A program made the translations under genes and the position numbers. Below, piece after piece: positions 9,462 to 17,856 of a stretch of DNA of 64,000 bases (positions are counted from its first letter, which is position 1; each line of letters opens with the position of its first letter). Source of the DNA: an uncultured Pseudomonadales bacterium (GTDB taxonomy: Bacteria; Pseudomonadota; Gammaproteobacteria; Pseudomonadales; Azotimanducaceae); contig CALIKQ010000051.1 in assembly GCA_938017975.1 (NCBI GenBank), positions 19,947 through 83,946 of the forward strand, in the 5' to 3' direction. The notes under the pieces are model-generated. The model ran no database searches. It had not been told where the DNA came from and was given only the letters and a program-made list of their open reading frames with translations.

Positions 9462-10100
9462 TTACTCTCGTTCGAGGTTAATCAAGTACTCTGCAACCTT
9501 CAGCATACCCGACGTTCCCCCGGCACCCCGCGCCTCAACGCGATATTTACCATTGACGATGAGTGTCGGCACACCGGTGGCACGGTAAGCCAGGCCTCGC
9601 GCCTCAGCCTGCTGCAGGCTGGCTTGAACCCCAAAGCTTGTAAACACCTTGCCGAAACTAATCGCATCAACGCCCAGCCCTGAAAGAAACTCGGCCATCG
9701 CCTTTGGATTCATAATATTTTTGCGCTCTAGGTGCACCGCATTAAAGACCTCAAGATGCATTTTCTCTAAAACGTTCATCGCTCGAAGCGTATAGTAGGT
9801 TTGGGCAAAGAACCGATAAGTGTCATTCCACATTGCTGGTGTTCTTGTAAACGTCACATCGTCTGGAAGTTTGGCGACCCAGGCCGCCAGACTAGGTTCA
9901 AATTGATAGCAATGATTACAGGCATACGAGAAGTACTCGGTGATCTCAACGCCATCACCACTCACAGACAAGGGCGTTGGCAACTCAACATAATGAACGC
10001 CCGACTCATATTGGGCACTGACCCCTAGGCTCCACCCCACCAAAACAATGAACACGCTCCGCTTTAACCAATCGAGACTCGCGTTTAAAAACAGGTTCAT
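9462..10100 (-). CDS. dsbA: DsbA-family thiol:disulfide oxidoreductase
   Basis: This is a periplasmic thioredoxin-fold oxidase of 212 residues that would introduce disulfides into exported proteins. It has a hydrophobic signal region (about 11-29, ending GVSAQ) and the active-site pair Cys61-Asn-His-Cys64 in EYFSYACNHCYQFEP. The cis-proline loop is GVPTLIVNGKYRV. The usual DsbA dipeptide is Pro-His; Asn-His here is an uncommon variant that may shift redox potential. ATG at 10100 has GGAGAA upstream; the in-frame ORF extending to 10184 lies partly in the cytochrome c4 gene and is not needed. The cytochrome c4-dsbA order is the same as in Pseudomonas. Confidence 0.9.
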   Translation of the reverse strand: MNLFLNASLDWLKRSVFIVLVGWSLGVSAQYESGVHYVELPTPLSVSGDGVEITEYFSYACNHCYQFEPSLAAWVAKLPDDVTFTRTPAMWNDTYRFFAQTYYTLRAMNVLEKMHLEVFNAVHLERKNIMNPKAMAEFLSGLGVDAISFGKVFTSFGVQASLQQAEARGLAYRATGVPTLIVNGKYRVEARGAGGTSGMLKVAEYLINLERE

Positions 10101-10143
10101 ATCTTTTCTCCGCGTTGAAACCTTCGTTATTCGCTTCATCGAT

Positions 10144-10749
10144 TTATGGCCGCAGTCCTGCGAGGTAGGACGCCACCGCTTCAATTTCTTGGTCGCTGAG
10201 GTCCATCGCTGACAATCTCATCATTTGGCTGTCACCATCGTTTGCACGTTCACCAGAGCGAAAAGCGCGTAACTGCGTCTCTGTGTACTCCGCCCATTGA
10301 CCTGCGAGCATTGGAAACGCTGCCAGGCCATTACCCTGCCCCGTTGGCGAATGGCAAGCAGTACATGCTGCGACCGACTTGCGTGCGATTCCAGCGCGAT
10401 AGATCGACTCCCCTAGGGCTGCAAGTTCCGGATCCGCAGCACTCGTTGCAGCAGGCTGCGATGCATAGAAAGCAGACAAATCAGCGAGATCCTGTTCACT
10501 CATTCCATCGAGGATACCGGTCATTAATACAGCACTGCGCTCACCTGATTGAATTTCAACCAGCTGTTTATAAAGATAAGCCGCGTTTTGTCCGGCAATG
10601 TTCGGAAAACTACCTACAAGGCTGTTGCCATCTGTGCCGTGACAAGCCACGCATGTTCCTGTCAAGGCCTCTCCTCTGGTTGCGTCCGCTTCGGCAAGCG
10701 CAACCGACGTGAAAACCAGCAAGCCGATACTCAACAATAATTTATACAT
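10144..10749 (-). CDS. Cytochrome c4 (diheme periplasmic cytochrome)
   Basis: This 201-residue exported protein has a clear signal peptide (MYKLLLSIGLLVFTSVALAEA) and two similar c-type domains, each with a heme motif: CVACH in the first half and CTACH in the second. Each is followed by a likely axial Met region (VLMTGILDGM and SQMMRLSAM). The two-domain architecture and length fit cytochrome c4, a high-potential electron donor to terminal oxidases. It is upstream of, and probably cotranscribed with, dsbA, and diverges from engB across a 152-bp gap that holds a good leftward promoter. Confidence 0.93.
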   Translation of the reverse strand: MYKLLLSIGLLVFTSVALAEADATRGEALTGTCVACHGTDGNSLVGSFPNIAGQNAAYLYKQLVEIQSGERSAVLMTGILDGMSEQDLADLSAFYASQPAATSAADPELAALGESIYRAGIARKSVAACTACHSPTGQGNGLAAFPMLAGQWAEYTETQLRAFRSGERANDGDSQMMRLSAMDLSDQEIEAVASYLAGLRP

Positions 10750-10851
10750 GTAACACCCTAATTGACCCTCTCCAGCTTCTTTCGCTGTTTGAAGCGCCTT
10801 AAGTTAATACTCCAAACGTTCTTCTTCCAACTGTACGCCAGCGGATGCGCT

Positions 10852-10880
10852 ATTATAGCTAAAACCACTTAGAGTGACAG
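10852..10880 (-). promoter_or_regulatory. Sigma-70 promoter for cytochrome c4-dsbA
   Basis: On the minus strand a perfect -10 TATAAT (10857-10852) is preceded at 17 bp by CTGTCA (10880-10875), which matches 4 of 6 positions of the -35 consensus. Transcription would start near 10845 and give a leader of about 95 nt before cytochrome c4. Confidence 0.5.
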
Positions 10881-10901
10881 TTCGGGACAACGATATTCTC
10901 C

Positions 10902-11495
10902 ATGCAACACTTCGACTATCAATCGGCTGGATTTTTAACCAGCGCGACACGGCTTACCGAATGTCCTCCGGACGAAGGACAGGAAATTGCATTCTGTGGC
11001 CGCTCAAACGCAGGTAAGTCCAGCGCGATCAATGCGCTGACCCGACAAAAGAAACTTGCGCGTACCAGCAAAACGCCTGGGCGAACCCAGCTCATCAACT
11101 TTTTTACGCTCGGCGAGCAGTCTCGTCTAGTTGACCTTCCAGGCTATGGCTACGCCAAAGTACCGATGTCACTTAAGCAGTATTGGCAAACCCATCTCGA
11201 TGAATACTTTCGAGGACGCACAAGCCTCAAAGGCATCGTGCTCGTTGCAGATATTCGCCACGCGCTGAAACCCTTTGATGAGATGATGGTGACCTGGTCA
11301 CAGAGTGCAGAACTGCCTATTCACATTCTTCTGACCAAATCAGACAAGCTCAAGCGGGGACCACAACAAAGCATCTTACTCAAGTTAAAACGAGATCTGC
11401 CCGATCACGCCAGTGTCCAGACCTTTTCGTCGCAAAACCGAGAGGGTATCGATGAATTAAAATCAGCGCTCGATGAATGGTTTACCAACCGATGA
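10902..11495 (+). CDS. engB: Ribosome biogenesis GTP-binding protein EngB (YihA/YsxC)
   Basis: EngB is an essential small GTPase for assembly of the 50S ribosomal subunit. The protein has 197 residues, typical for the family. The G motifs are visible: G1 [10 protein letters not shown]2 around [14 protein letters not shown]3 [11 protein letters not shown]4 TKSDK and a C-terminal FSSQNREG (G5-like). The ATG at 10902 gives the expected N-terminus. It is convergent with polA, as yihA and polA are in E. coli, and diverges from the cytochrome c4 gene. Confidence 0.96.
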   Translation: MQHFDYQSAGFLTSATRLTECPPDEGQEIAFCGRSNAGKSSAINALTRQKKLARTSKTPGRTQLINFFTLGEQSRLVDLPGYGYAKVPMSLKQYWQTHLDEYFRGRTSLKGIVLVADIRHALKPFDEMMVTWSQSAELPIHILLTKSDKLKRGPQQSILLKLKRDLPDHASVQTFSSQNREGIDELKSALDEWFTNR

Positions 11496-11511
11496 CACAA
11501 ACTCAGTCATG

Positions 11512-11549
11512 AAAAAAAACCCCACCCTCTAGCAACGCCAGAGGTGGGG
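11512..11549 (-). terminator. Strong leftward intrinsic terminator between polA and engB
   Basis: Read on the minus strand, a G+C-rich stem is followed by eight T residues. The arms are GGGG-TGG with TCT (plus-strand CCCCACC and TCT at 11520-11530, paired with AGA and GGTGGGG at 11540-11549, one bulged C), and the loop is nine bases. The T-run corresponds to A residues 11512-11519 on the plus strand. It lies about 185 nt beyond the polA stop, unusually far for a simple polA terminator. Confidence 0.85.
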
Positions 11550-11700
11550 CCGAGACTTCGGTAAAATGGGGGAAAACCGAAGCTTCTGTCGAAACATTCG
11601 GGCAACCACTTGGGTCACAGCATCGATAACAACGCGCCCACCAAGGTGACTGCCAAAACGCACGCACAGATCTTCAGACCCTAGCCCTACCAATAAGTTC
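11512..11700 (-). ncRNA. Candidate small RNA in the polA-engB interval (Spot 42/ErsA position)
   Basis: In E. coli the sRNA Spot 42 (spf), and in Pseudomonas ErsA, are encoded just downstream of polA on the same strand. The equivalent interval here is 237 bp with no coding capacity. It ends in a textbook intrinsic terminator and has a second hairpin just before it (CTTCGGT 11556-11562 with ACCGAAG 11576-11582). I found no strong -35/-10 pair in the interval, so the 5' end is unknown and polA read-through could explain the RNA. The call rests on position and terminator, not on sequence similarity. Confidence 0.3.
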
Positions 11701-11732
11701 CACTCATTAGGAAAATTAATGACAACGGCCGA

Positions 11733-14420
11733 TCAGTGCGCCCCCTCCCAATTGGAGGCAACACCCACTTCAACTTCTAGTGGAATTTTAAGTGAGGCCG
11801 CGCCTGACATTAATTCAACCACCGCCGCCTGTACTTTCATGATGCTGCTGTCCTCAACTTCTAAAACCAGTTCGTCGTGAACTTGCATAATCAAAAGCGC
11901 GCTCGCACCAGATTCGGTCAACCAATTCTGAACATCGATCATCGCCCGCTTAATAATATCGGCAGCCGTGCCCTGCATCGGCGCATTGATTGCTGTCCTT
12001 TCCGCGGCCTGGCGCATTTGGAAATTGGATGACTGAATCTCAGGTAAATACAAGCGCCGCCCAAACCACGTTTCAACATAACCTTGATCCGCAGCTTGGG
12101 CACGAATCTCCTGCATGTAAGTTTGAACACCTGGATACCGTTCAAAATAAAGATCCATGTACGTCTGTGCATCTGCCCTTTGAATACCGAGCTGCTTGGC
12201 CAGTCCAAAAGCTGACATCCCGTAGATCAACCCAAAATTTATGGCTTTCGCGCTACGCCTTTGATCGACCGAAACCGAATCCAACGGGACCCCAAAAACC
12301 TCGGAAGCAGTCGCCCGATGAATATCGAGTCCTTGATTGAAGGCTTCCGTCAAGCCAGCATCACCTGACAAATGCGCCATAATTCGAAGCTCTATTTGAG
12401 AGTAGTCTGCGGCCATCAGGGATTTTCCAGGAGGCGCGACAAAGGCCTTTCTCACCCGCCGGCCCTCTTCAGTGCGTATGGGAATGTTTTGCAAATTAGG
12501 GTCGGTGCTCGATAACCGACCCGTGGCAGCAACCGCTTGATGATAAGAAGTATGCAACCGACCACTCACCAGCGATATCTGTTTTGGTAATTGATCCGTA
12601 TAAGTTGATTTCAATTTATTGAGCCCGCGATGATTCATCACGACCTTGGGCAACGGGTAATCAAGCGCGAGCTCTTGAAGCACGCTCTCATTTGTCGAAG
12701 GCTGGCCTTTGGGGGTCTTCTTTAAGATGGGCAAGCTCAACTTCTCAAACAAAATCGCTTGAAGCTGCTTCGGAGAGCTCAGATTAAAGTTTTCTCCTGC
12801 AAGGTCGTACGCTTGCTCAGTTAACGCAGCAAGCTTCAGCCCTAACTCCTGGGATTGCTGCTCGAGCATTTTACTGTCTAGGAAAACTCCATTTCGCTCG
12901 ATGGTTGATAGGATGCGAACCAAAGGCAACTCTAGCTCCTGATAAACTGCACACAACCGATTCTCACCTTTGAGCTGAGCCCAGAGAACCTCGTGTAATT
13001 GCAGCGTTATGTCGGCATCTTCAGCGGCGTAGTGTCCAGCACTTGCTAAATCAATTTCGTTGAACGTCTTTTGTTTAGCCCCTTTTCCAGCAACTTCCTC
13101 AAACTTGACGGTTTTTCGATTGAGGTAGTGTCGCGCTAAATCATCCATATTATGACGAGTTGCCACACTGTTCAGGACATAAGATTCCAGCATCGTATCA
13201 GCGATGTTTGCTGAGATTGTGAATCCCTCACGAGCGAGAACACTGATATCAAATTTTAGGTTCTGTCCAATGACAAGCTTTTCAGGATCATTTAAAAACG
13301 GAGCTAGACGATGCAAAACCTCAGATCGGTCGAGTTGCTTCGGTGCACCTTCATAATCATGTCGAAAGGGAATGTACGCCGCCAAACCGGGTTCGGTGCA
13401 CACAGACACACCCACGATTTCAGCGGTCATATAATCAAGGCCGGTTGTTTCTGTATCAAAAGCGAATTGCTTGGACCGGTCTAGGCGGTCAAGCCAAACT
13501 TGCAGATCGGACTCTGTTAAGACCAGGTCGTAATCTATTTTTGGCACGTCCAACACTGCCGGCTCGGGTCCTGAAAGCTGATCCAACCACGTTCTTAATT
13601 CAAATTCTTCGAAAGAAGCGCGCAAGCCATCGATATTTGGTTCGGTTAGTTTTAGTTCGGAGACCGTCACGGGTAAATCTAGGTCAATCCGAATGGTCGC
13701 CAAATCGTATGACAAGGGCAAGTGAGAAAGCGCTTCCTTTAGGTTCTCTCCAACCTTTCCTGGTATTTCATTGGAGTGCGTCATCACACCATCGAGCGAG
13801 CCATAATTTGATAACCACTTCACCGCAGTCTTTGGACCACACTTTTGAACACCCGGAATATTATCGACTGTATCGCCAACCAGCGCTAAATAATCGATGA
13901 TTTGATCGGGACGAACGCCAAATTTCTCAACAACACCGGCTTCATCTAAAAATGTGTCGGTCATGGTATTCATTAACGTCACCTGAGCGCTGACCAATTG
14001 CGCCATGTCTTTATCACCGGTTGATATAAGCACCTTTTCACCGGCGCTTGCAGCTTGAGTTGCGAGGGTACCGATGACGTCATCTGCTTCTACGCCGGCC
14101 TCGACGATCAGGGGCAAGCCCATTTGCTGGATAATTCGGTGGATCGGTTCGATTTGTTGTCGAAGATCATCGGGCATGGGCGGGCGATTGGCTTTGTAAT
14201 CAGCATACAAATCGTTTCGAAAAGTTTTACCTTTGGCGTCAAAAACAACGGCGATGTCCGATTCTGGAAAATCGGTTTGCAGCTTTCGAATCATGCTAAC
14301 GACGCCTTTAATCGCGCCAGTGGGCTGACCGTGCTTGGTCGTTAGCGGCGGCAGAGCGTGAAAAGCTCTGAAGAGATAGGATGAACCGTCGACTAAAATT
14401 AGACTAAACTTATCAGACAT
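11733..14420 (-). CDS. polA: DNA polymerase I
   Basis: Pol I removes RNA primers and fills repair gaps. The protein has 895 residues with all three domains. The N-terminal 5'-3' exonuclease (about 1-290) contains VDGSSYLFRAFHALPP and the GDTVDNIPGV helix-hairpin region. The 3'-5' proofreading domain has an intact Exo I motif, FDTETTGLD. The polymerase domain has motif A DYSQIELRIMAHLS, motif B RRSAKAINFGLIYGMSAFGLA and motif C QVHDELVLEV. It starts at ATG 14420, only 35 bp from the divergent DUF2782 gene. It is convergent with engB across an interval that may hold a small RNA. Confidence 0.98.
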   Translation of the reverse strand: MSDKFSLILVDGSSYLFRAFHALPPLTTKHGQPTGAIKGVVSMIRKLQTDFPESDIAVVFDAKGKTFRNDLYADYKANRPPMPDDLRQQIEPIHRIIQQMGLPLIVEAGVEADDVIGTLATQAASAGEKVLISTGDKDMAQLVSAQVTLMNTMTDTFLDEAGVVEKFGVRPDQIIDYLALVGDTVDNIPGVQKCGPKTAVKWLSNYGSLDGVMTHSNEIPGKVGENLKEALSHLPLSYDLATIRIDLDLPVTVSELKLTEPNIDGLRASFEEFELRTWLDQLSGPEPAVLDVPKIDYDLVLTESDLQVWLDRLDRSKQFAFDTETTGLDYMTAEIVGVSVCTEPGLAAYIPFRHDYEGAPKQLDRSEVLHRLAPFLNDPEKLVIGQNLKFDISVLAREGFTISANIADTMLESYVLNSVATRHNMDDLARHYLNRKTVKFEEVAGKGAKQKTFNEIDLASAGHYAAEDADITLQLHEVLWAQLKGENRLCAVYQELELPLVRILSTIERNGVFLDSKMLEQQSQELGLKLAALTEQAYDLAGENFNLSSPKQLQAILFEKLSLPILKKTPKGQPSTNESVLQELALDYPLPKVVMNHRGLNKLKSTYTDQLPKQISLVSGRLHTSYHQAVAATGRLSSTDPNLQNIPIRTEEGRRVRKAFVAPPGKSLMAADYSQIELRIMAHLSGDAGLTEAFNQGLDIHRATASEVFGVPLDSVSVDQRRSAKAINFGLIYGMSAFGLAKQLGIQRADAQTYMDLYFERYPGVQTYMQEIRAQAADQGYVETWFGRRLYLPEIQSSNFQMRQAAERTAINAPMQGTAADIIKRAMIDVQNWLTESGASALLIMQVHDELVLEVEDSSIMKVQAAVVELMSGAASLKIPLEVEVGVASNWEGAH

Positions 14421-14455
14421 AGTGAAACCACTCTAACAACCTTGAAAAACCTACT

Positions 14456-14749
14456 GTGAACATTCGCACGATTTTAATCCTCTTCATACTGCTTGTCGGT
14501 GCTTCTTTGCAAACCTGCCCTTCTGCGTCTGCAGATAACGACGAGACTGACGAAACTGTAACAATCATTGCAGACGATGACACCGGCCGTATTTTTGAGT
14601 ATCGTCAAAACGGTCTATTGATGATGATCAAAGTCATTCCCAAGGTTGGTCGCCCATACTATCTTGTTCCCGCTGATGGCCAACCCCATTTCACAGATCT
14701 CACCGAGAAAAGGCATTTGTTTCCTCAATGGACTTTAATCGAGTGGTAA
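14456..14749 (+). CDS. DUF2782 family protein (small exported protein)
   Basis: This is a 97-residue protein with an N-terminal signal sequence (MNIRTILILFILLVGASLQTCPSASA). The mature domain reads VTIIADDDTGRIFEYRQNGLLMMIKVIPKVGRPYYLVPADG, as in DUF2782 proteins encoded between polA and thrB in Pseudomonas. Function is not established. The start is GTG at 14456. It is followed after 3 bp by thrB, so the two are probably cotranscribed, and it diverges from polA. Confidence 0.85.
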   Translation: MNIRTILILFILLVGASLQTCPSASADNDETDETVTIIADDDTGRIFEYRQNGLLMMIKVIPKVGRPYYLVPADGQPHFTDLTEKRHLFPQWTLIEW

Positions 14750-14752
14750 CTT

Positions 14753-15682
14753 ATGGGCGTCTATACTCAATTATCAGAAACAGACATCAAAGACTACCTT
14801 TCACACTTCGATTTAGGTGAACTTCTCTACTTTGAACCGATCACCACCGGCATAGAAAACAGCAATTACCGTGTAACCACCCGGCGATTCGATCATGAAT
14901 TTTATTCTATCTTAACCTTGGTTGAGGGAGAGAATACCTCGCGCGTGCCTTGGGTCATCGAGGTCATGAAACATTTGGCGCACTATGGATTACCCATCGC
15001 CCAACCTCGCGTCCAAGCTATTGGCGAGCGTAATCCGATCCTAGCGGGAAAGCCCACGCTCTTTATGGAAAGCCTCCCCGGCAAGCACCTAGAGATTGTC
15101 GAGCCCGTGCACTGCCGTCAAATAGGGGCTCAAATGGGAAAGCTACACAGCGTTGCAACCGCTGTTTCAATATCACATCCTATTTTATTTGATAGCGAAT
15201 GGATGGCAGAAAGTTTTGAGCAGTCTCAGTCTCACCTCAGCGACTCTCAAAAGCAGCTGATCAGTCAGGCAATAGACTATTATGAGCGTCTCAGCACGAG
15301 TGAACTTCCACGCGGTTTGATTCATGGCGACCTGTTTAAAGACAACGTTTTGTTTCAGAACGATTCCTTGGTCGGAATCCTCGATTTTTTTCACCTCAGC
15401 CAAGATCTATGGCTGATGGATTTAGCCATTGCGCTCAATGATTGGTGCTTCGATTCGAGCCATCGGCTACTGCCAGACAACAGCAGGGCGATGATCCAAG
15501 GCTATGAGACGTATCGTAGGCTGGAACAGGACGAGCGCTCGAGCCTTACGGCTCTTCGAATGATTGCCGCCGCACGCTTCGCATTAACGCGGCTCCAGAC
15601 GTTCGATGGACACACTTTCCGGAAGGATCCCTTTGATCAGATCACCCGAATACAACAGCTTGCCGCAGAGCAACCCCACTAG
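14753..15682 (+). CDS. thrB: Homoserine kinase, type II (APH-fold)
   Basis: This enzyme phosphorylates L-homoserine to O-phosphohomoserine, the substrate of ThrC. At 309 residues it belongs to the aminoglycoside-phosphotransferase-fold class used by Pseudomonas and alphaproteobacteria, not the GHMP kinase class of E. coli. Visible motifs are GIENSNYRV in the N-lobe, the catalytic loop LIHGDLFKDNVLF and the metal-binding GILDFFHLS. The start is ATG 14753. The 3' end overlaps the convergent SCO gene by 4 bp. The DUF2782-thrB order is conserved in Pseudomonas. Confidence 0.94.
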   Translation: MGVYTQLSETDIKDYLSHFDLGELLYFEPITTGIENSNYRVTTRRFDHEFYSILTLVEGENTSRVPWVIEVMKHLAHYGLPIAQPRVQAIGERNPILAGKPTLFMESLPGKHLEIVEPVHCRQIGAQMGKLHSVATAVSISHPILFDSEWMAESFEQSQSHLSDSQKQLISQAIDYYERLSTSELPRGLIHGDLFKDNVLFQNDSLVGILDFFHLSQDLWLMDLAIALNDWCFDSSHRLLPDNSRAMIQGYETYRRLEQDERSSLTALRMIAAARFALTRLQTFDGHTFRKDPFDQITRIQQLAAEQPH

Positions 15683-16311
15683 AGGCCGAGCATGATCTCT
15701 CGTAGCTGCTCCGGTCGATGCGGGGCCTTGATGAACCCAGCGTAGTCGCCTTGCGGGTCCATCACAACGATGGATCCGGTGTGATCCATCGTGTAACTGC
15801 CTTTTTCAGCGCCAGGGATTTTTCCGAAAGCGACATTCACTTGGGTGGCAAAGCGTGCAATATCTTCATGCTCACCGGTGACACCTATGAAATCACGATT
15901 GAAACCAGCGAGATACTGCTGAAGCTGCTCTGGGGTGTCTCTCTCAGGATCTACCGTAACTAAAACAATCCGAAGGTCTTCTTGTAGATCATCAGGCAGC
16001 GCCTTATTCATCACAGCCAGTGTTGTAGGACAAATATCTGGGCAGGCTGTAAAGCCAAAGTACAAAAAATTCCATCCACCGACGAAAGCAGACTGCGTGA
16101 CCGGTGAACCATCTTGGAAGGCAAGCGTGGGTAGATCGATGGACCGAGGCTGCTCAAATCGAATAAACCCCAGTTTCGCCGCCGATTCACGGCTTAACGT
16201 TGTGTCACGGTGCAGATAATTAGAAACGATTAGGCCCACCATCAGCGCGATTGCACCCAGCAGAAAAGTCAGGGTTTTTCGGATCCCCGCACGTTGTGCT
16301 TCGCTATGCAT
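15679..16311 (-). CDS. SCO1/SenC/PrrC family copper chaperone
   Basis: SCO proteins deliver copper to the CuA site of cytochrome oxidase subunit II. The 210-residue protein has an N-terminal membrane anchor (TLTFLLGAIALMVGLIVSNYL), then a thioredoxin fold with the copper-binding CxxxC (FTACPDICPTT) and the distal His in MDHTGSIVV. I set the start at ATG 16311, which overlaps the 3' end of cyoE by 8 bp; the in-frame ORF reaches 16395 inside cyoE without family similarity. As the last gene of the leftward oxidase cluster it most likely matures the CtaC encoded at 21962-23140. Confidence 0.93.
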   Translation of the reverse strand: MHSEAQRAGIRKTLTFLLGAIALMVGLIVSNYLHRDTTLSRESAAKLGFIRFEQPRSIDLPTLAFQDGSPVTQSAFVGGWNFLYFGFTACPDICPTTLAVMNKALPDDLQEDLRIVLVTVDPERDTPEQLQQYLAGFNRDFIGVTGEHEDIARFATQVNVAFGKIPGAEKGSYTMDHTGSIVVMDPQGDYAGFIKAPHRPEQLREIMLGL

Positions 16312-17212
16312 AATCGATCGGCATGAGATAGTGATCAAGCAGCAAACCACCGAATAGCGCCGCAAGATAGACAATGGAATATTTAAATGTTTCAAGTGCT
16401 GCGTTTGGATTTTTGTCGAACAACAAGACCAAAGACCAGTATAAAAACCCTGCTCCGAGCGCCAGGGCAGAAATCAAATACAAGAGATTGCTCATTCCGG
16501 TGACGTAAGGTAGAACGGACACGACAATCAAAATAATCGTGTAAAGCACAATGTGAAGTTTGGTATAAGCCACTCCATGCGTGATTGGCAACATCGGGAT
16601 ATCCACTTTTTCATAATCGCTCAGACGATCGATCGCCAGCGCCCAAAAATGTGGCGGAGTCCATGCAAATATAATCAGGACCAACAGCAAACCACCACCA
16701 TCGATGCTGTTCGTCACAGCAGTCCAGCCGAATAAGGGTGGGGCAGCGCCAAAAAGACCGCCAATAACAATATTTTGAGACGTCGCTCGTTTTAAGTAGA
16801 GGCTATAAATGACGCCATAACCAAGCCAGGCGAAAAAATTTAACCAGGCGGTCAAAACATTCACGAAGACCGCCAGGATCAAAAGGCCGATTGAGCCCGT
16901 AACAAACACAAACACTAACCCTTGTCGGGTCGAGACCCGTCCCTGGGCGACAGGTCTATTCTCCGTGCGGGCCATCTTCTGATCCACCGAAGCATCAATC
17001 AAATGATTCAGCGCCGCGGCTGAACCAGCAACCAGAGCCACCCCCACTAAGCAATAAGCAATCAGGTCTAGCGCAACAAACGACGATGTCGCTAAAAACA
17101 TCCCTACGAGGGTACAAAGCAGCATCAACAACACCACGCGAGGCTTGCACATCTCATAGTAGTCGCGCCAACCTGACGTGGCACTTACTGGTAGGGCATC
17201 GCTCATTGACAT
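16304..17212 (-). CDS. cyoE: Protoheme IX farnesyltransferase (heme O synthase)
   Basis: This enzyme farnesylates protoheme to heme O, the precursor of heme A for aa3-type oxidases. It is a polytopic UbiA-family membrane protein of 302 residues. The polyprenyl-diphosphate Asp motif is in NHLIDASVDQKMARTENRPV, and a second conserved loop is DYEKVDIPMLP. Several long hydrophobic segments fit the usual 7-9 helices. In Pseudomonas the gene directly upstream is the heme A synthase COX15/ctaA; here that place is a 65-bp gap. The SCO gene downstream overlaps it. Confidence 0.95.
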   Translation of the reverse strand: MSMSDALPVSATSGWRDYYEMCKPRVVLLMLLCTLVGMFLATSSFVALDLIAYCLVGVALVAGSAAALNHLIDASVDQKMARTENRPVAQGRVSTRQGLVFVFVTGSIGLLILAVFVNVLTAWLNFFAWLGYGVIYSLYLKRATSQNIVIGGLFGAAPPLFGWTAVTNSIDGGGLLLVLIIFAWTPPHFWALAIDRLSDYEKVDIPMLPITHGVAYTKLHIVLYTIILIVVSVLPYVTGMSNLLYLISALALGAGFLYWSLVLLFDKNPNAALETFKYSIVYLAALFGGLLLDHYLMPIDYA

Positions 17213-17277
17213 TCTGCTGAAGTCCTGGGGCCTCGAATTGTAACGGATGACGGAAACGAAATCATATCTAGATATCC

Positions 17278-17856
17278 TTAACCGAGATTAGAAATTTTCA
17301 GCAAGTGTTTGAGATCCAAAAGGAGCGGTTTATCAACACGCGCCTTCGGATAGGCCAAAATGACCTGCCCGAGCGGATCCATAACAAACACCCGATTTTT
17401 ACCTTCATCGACGCTCTGTTCCAGGCTTGCAAGATCTTCTACGATTCTTGGATCCCAACGATATTGCAGATTCGGATACTCCTTCTCGAGTGCCATCACC
17501 TCGGAGGGAGCAAGCGGTTTTTCTCCTATGTACAAGCGCTCTACACGGTCGGCGTTTTTACCCAGGGCAATATGTATTTGACGCGCTTGATGAAGTACCT
17601 CGTCGCAATCCTGATTACAGGACTCGCGATTGGGCATGAGCATCAGCCATTGTCCATCCGGCTCAAGGTGACTGCTTAGATCTAACGCGGGTTGTACTAA
17701 TAGCCCACGATTGGTGGTAGCCGAGGGAATGAGCTGAGGCGCAAAAAAGAAGACTGTGTAGGCAATCATCATCGGCACAAACGCAATGCCCGCGATTAAC
17801 AACAGTTTCTTCCTGCTCTGGCGTAAGCCTTCCTCATTCACATTGGTTGGACTCAC
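17278..17856 (-). CDS. Membrane-anchored SCO-like assembly protein with CxxxC motif
   Basis: This is a 192-residue protein with one N-terminal membrane segment (KLLLIAGIAFVPMMIAYTVFFFAP) and a periplasmic domain. A cysteine pair in ESCNQDCDEVLHQARQIHIALGK resembles the CxxxC of SCO proteins and the protein encoded at the same place (between SURF1 and COX15) in Pseudomonas. The domain ends with RVFVMDPLGQVILAYP, similar to the VVMDPQG strand of SCO, which supports a thioredoxin-like fold. A copper or thiol-redox role in oxidase assembly is inference. The start is GTG 17856, overlapping the SURF1 stop by 4 bp. Confidence 0.75.
   Translation of the reverse strand: MSPTNVNEEGLRQSRKKLLLIAGIAFVPMMIAYTVFFFAPQLIPSATTNRGLLVQPALDLSSHLEPDGQWLMLMPNRESCNQDCDEVLHQARQIHIALGKNADRVERLYIGEKPLAPSEVMALEKEYPNLQYRWDPRIVEDLASLEQSVDEGKNRVFVMDPLGQVILAYPKARVDKPLLLDLKHLLKISNLG

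Noticed and set aside
10242..10712. A 156-codon open frame antisense to the cytochrome c4 gene
   Set aside because: It is the complement of a gene with two clear heme motifs and has no ribosome site or family features of its own.
13343..13900. A 185-codon open frame antisense to polA
   Set aside because: It lies wholly inside polA, has no recognisable domain, and its composition follows the opposite strand of a coding gene.
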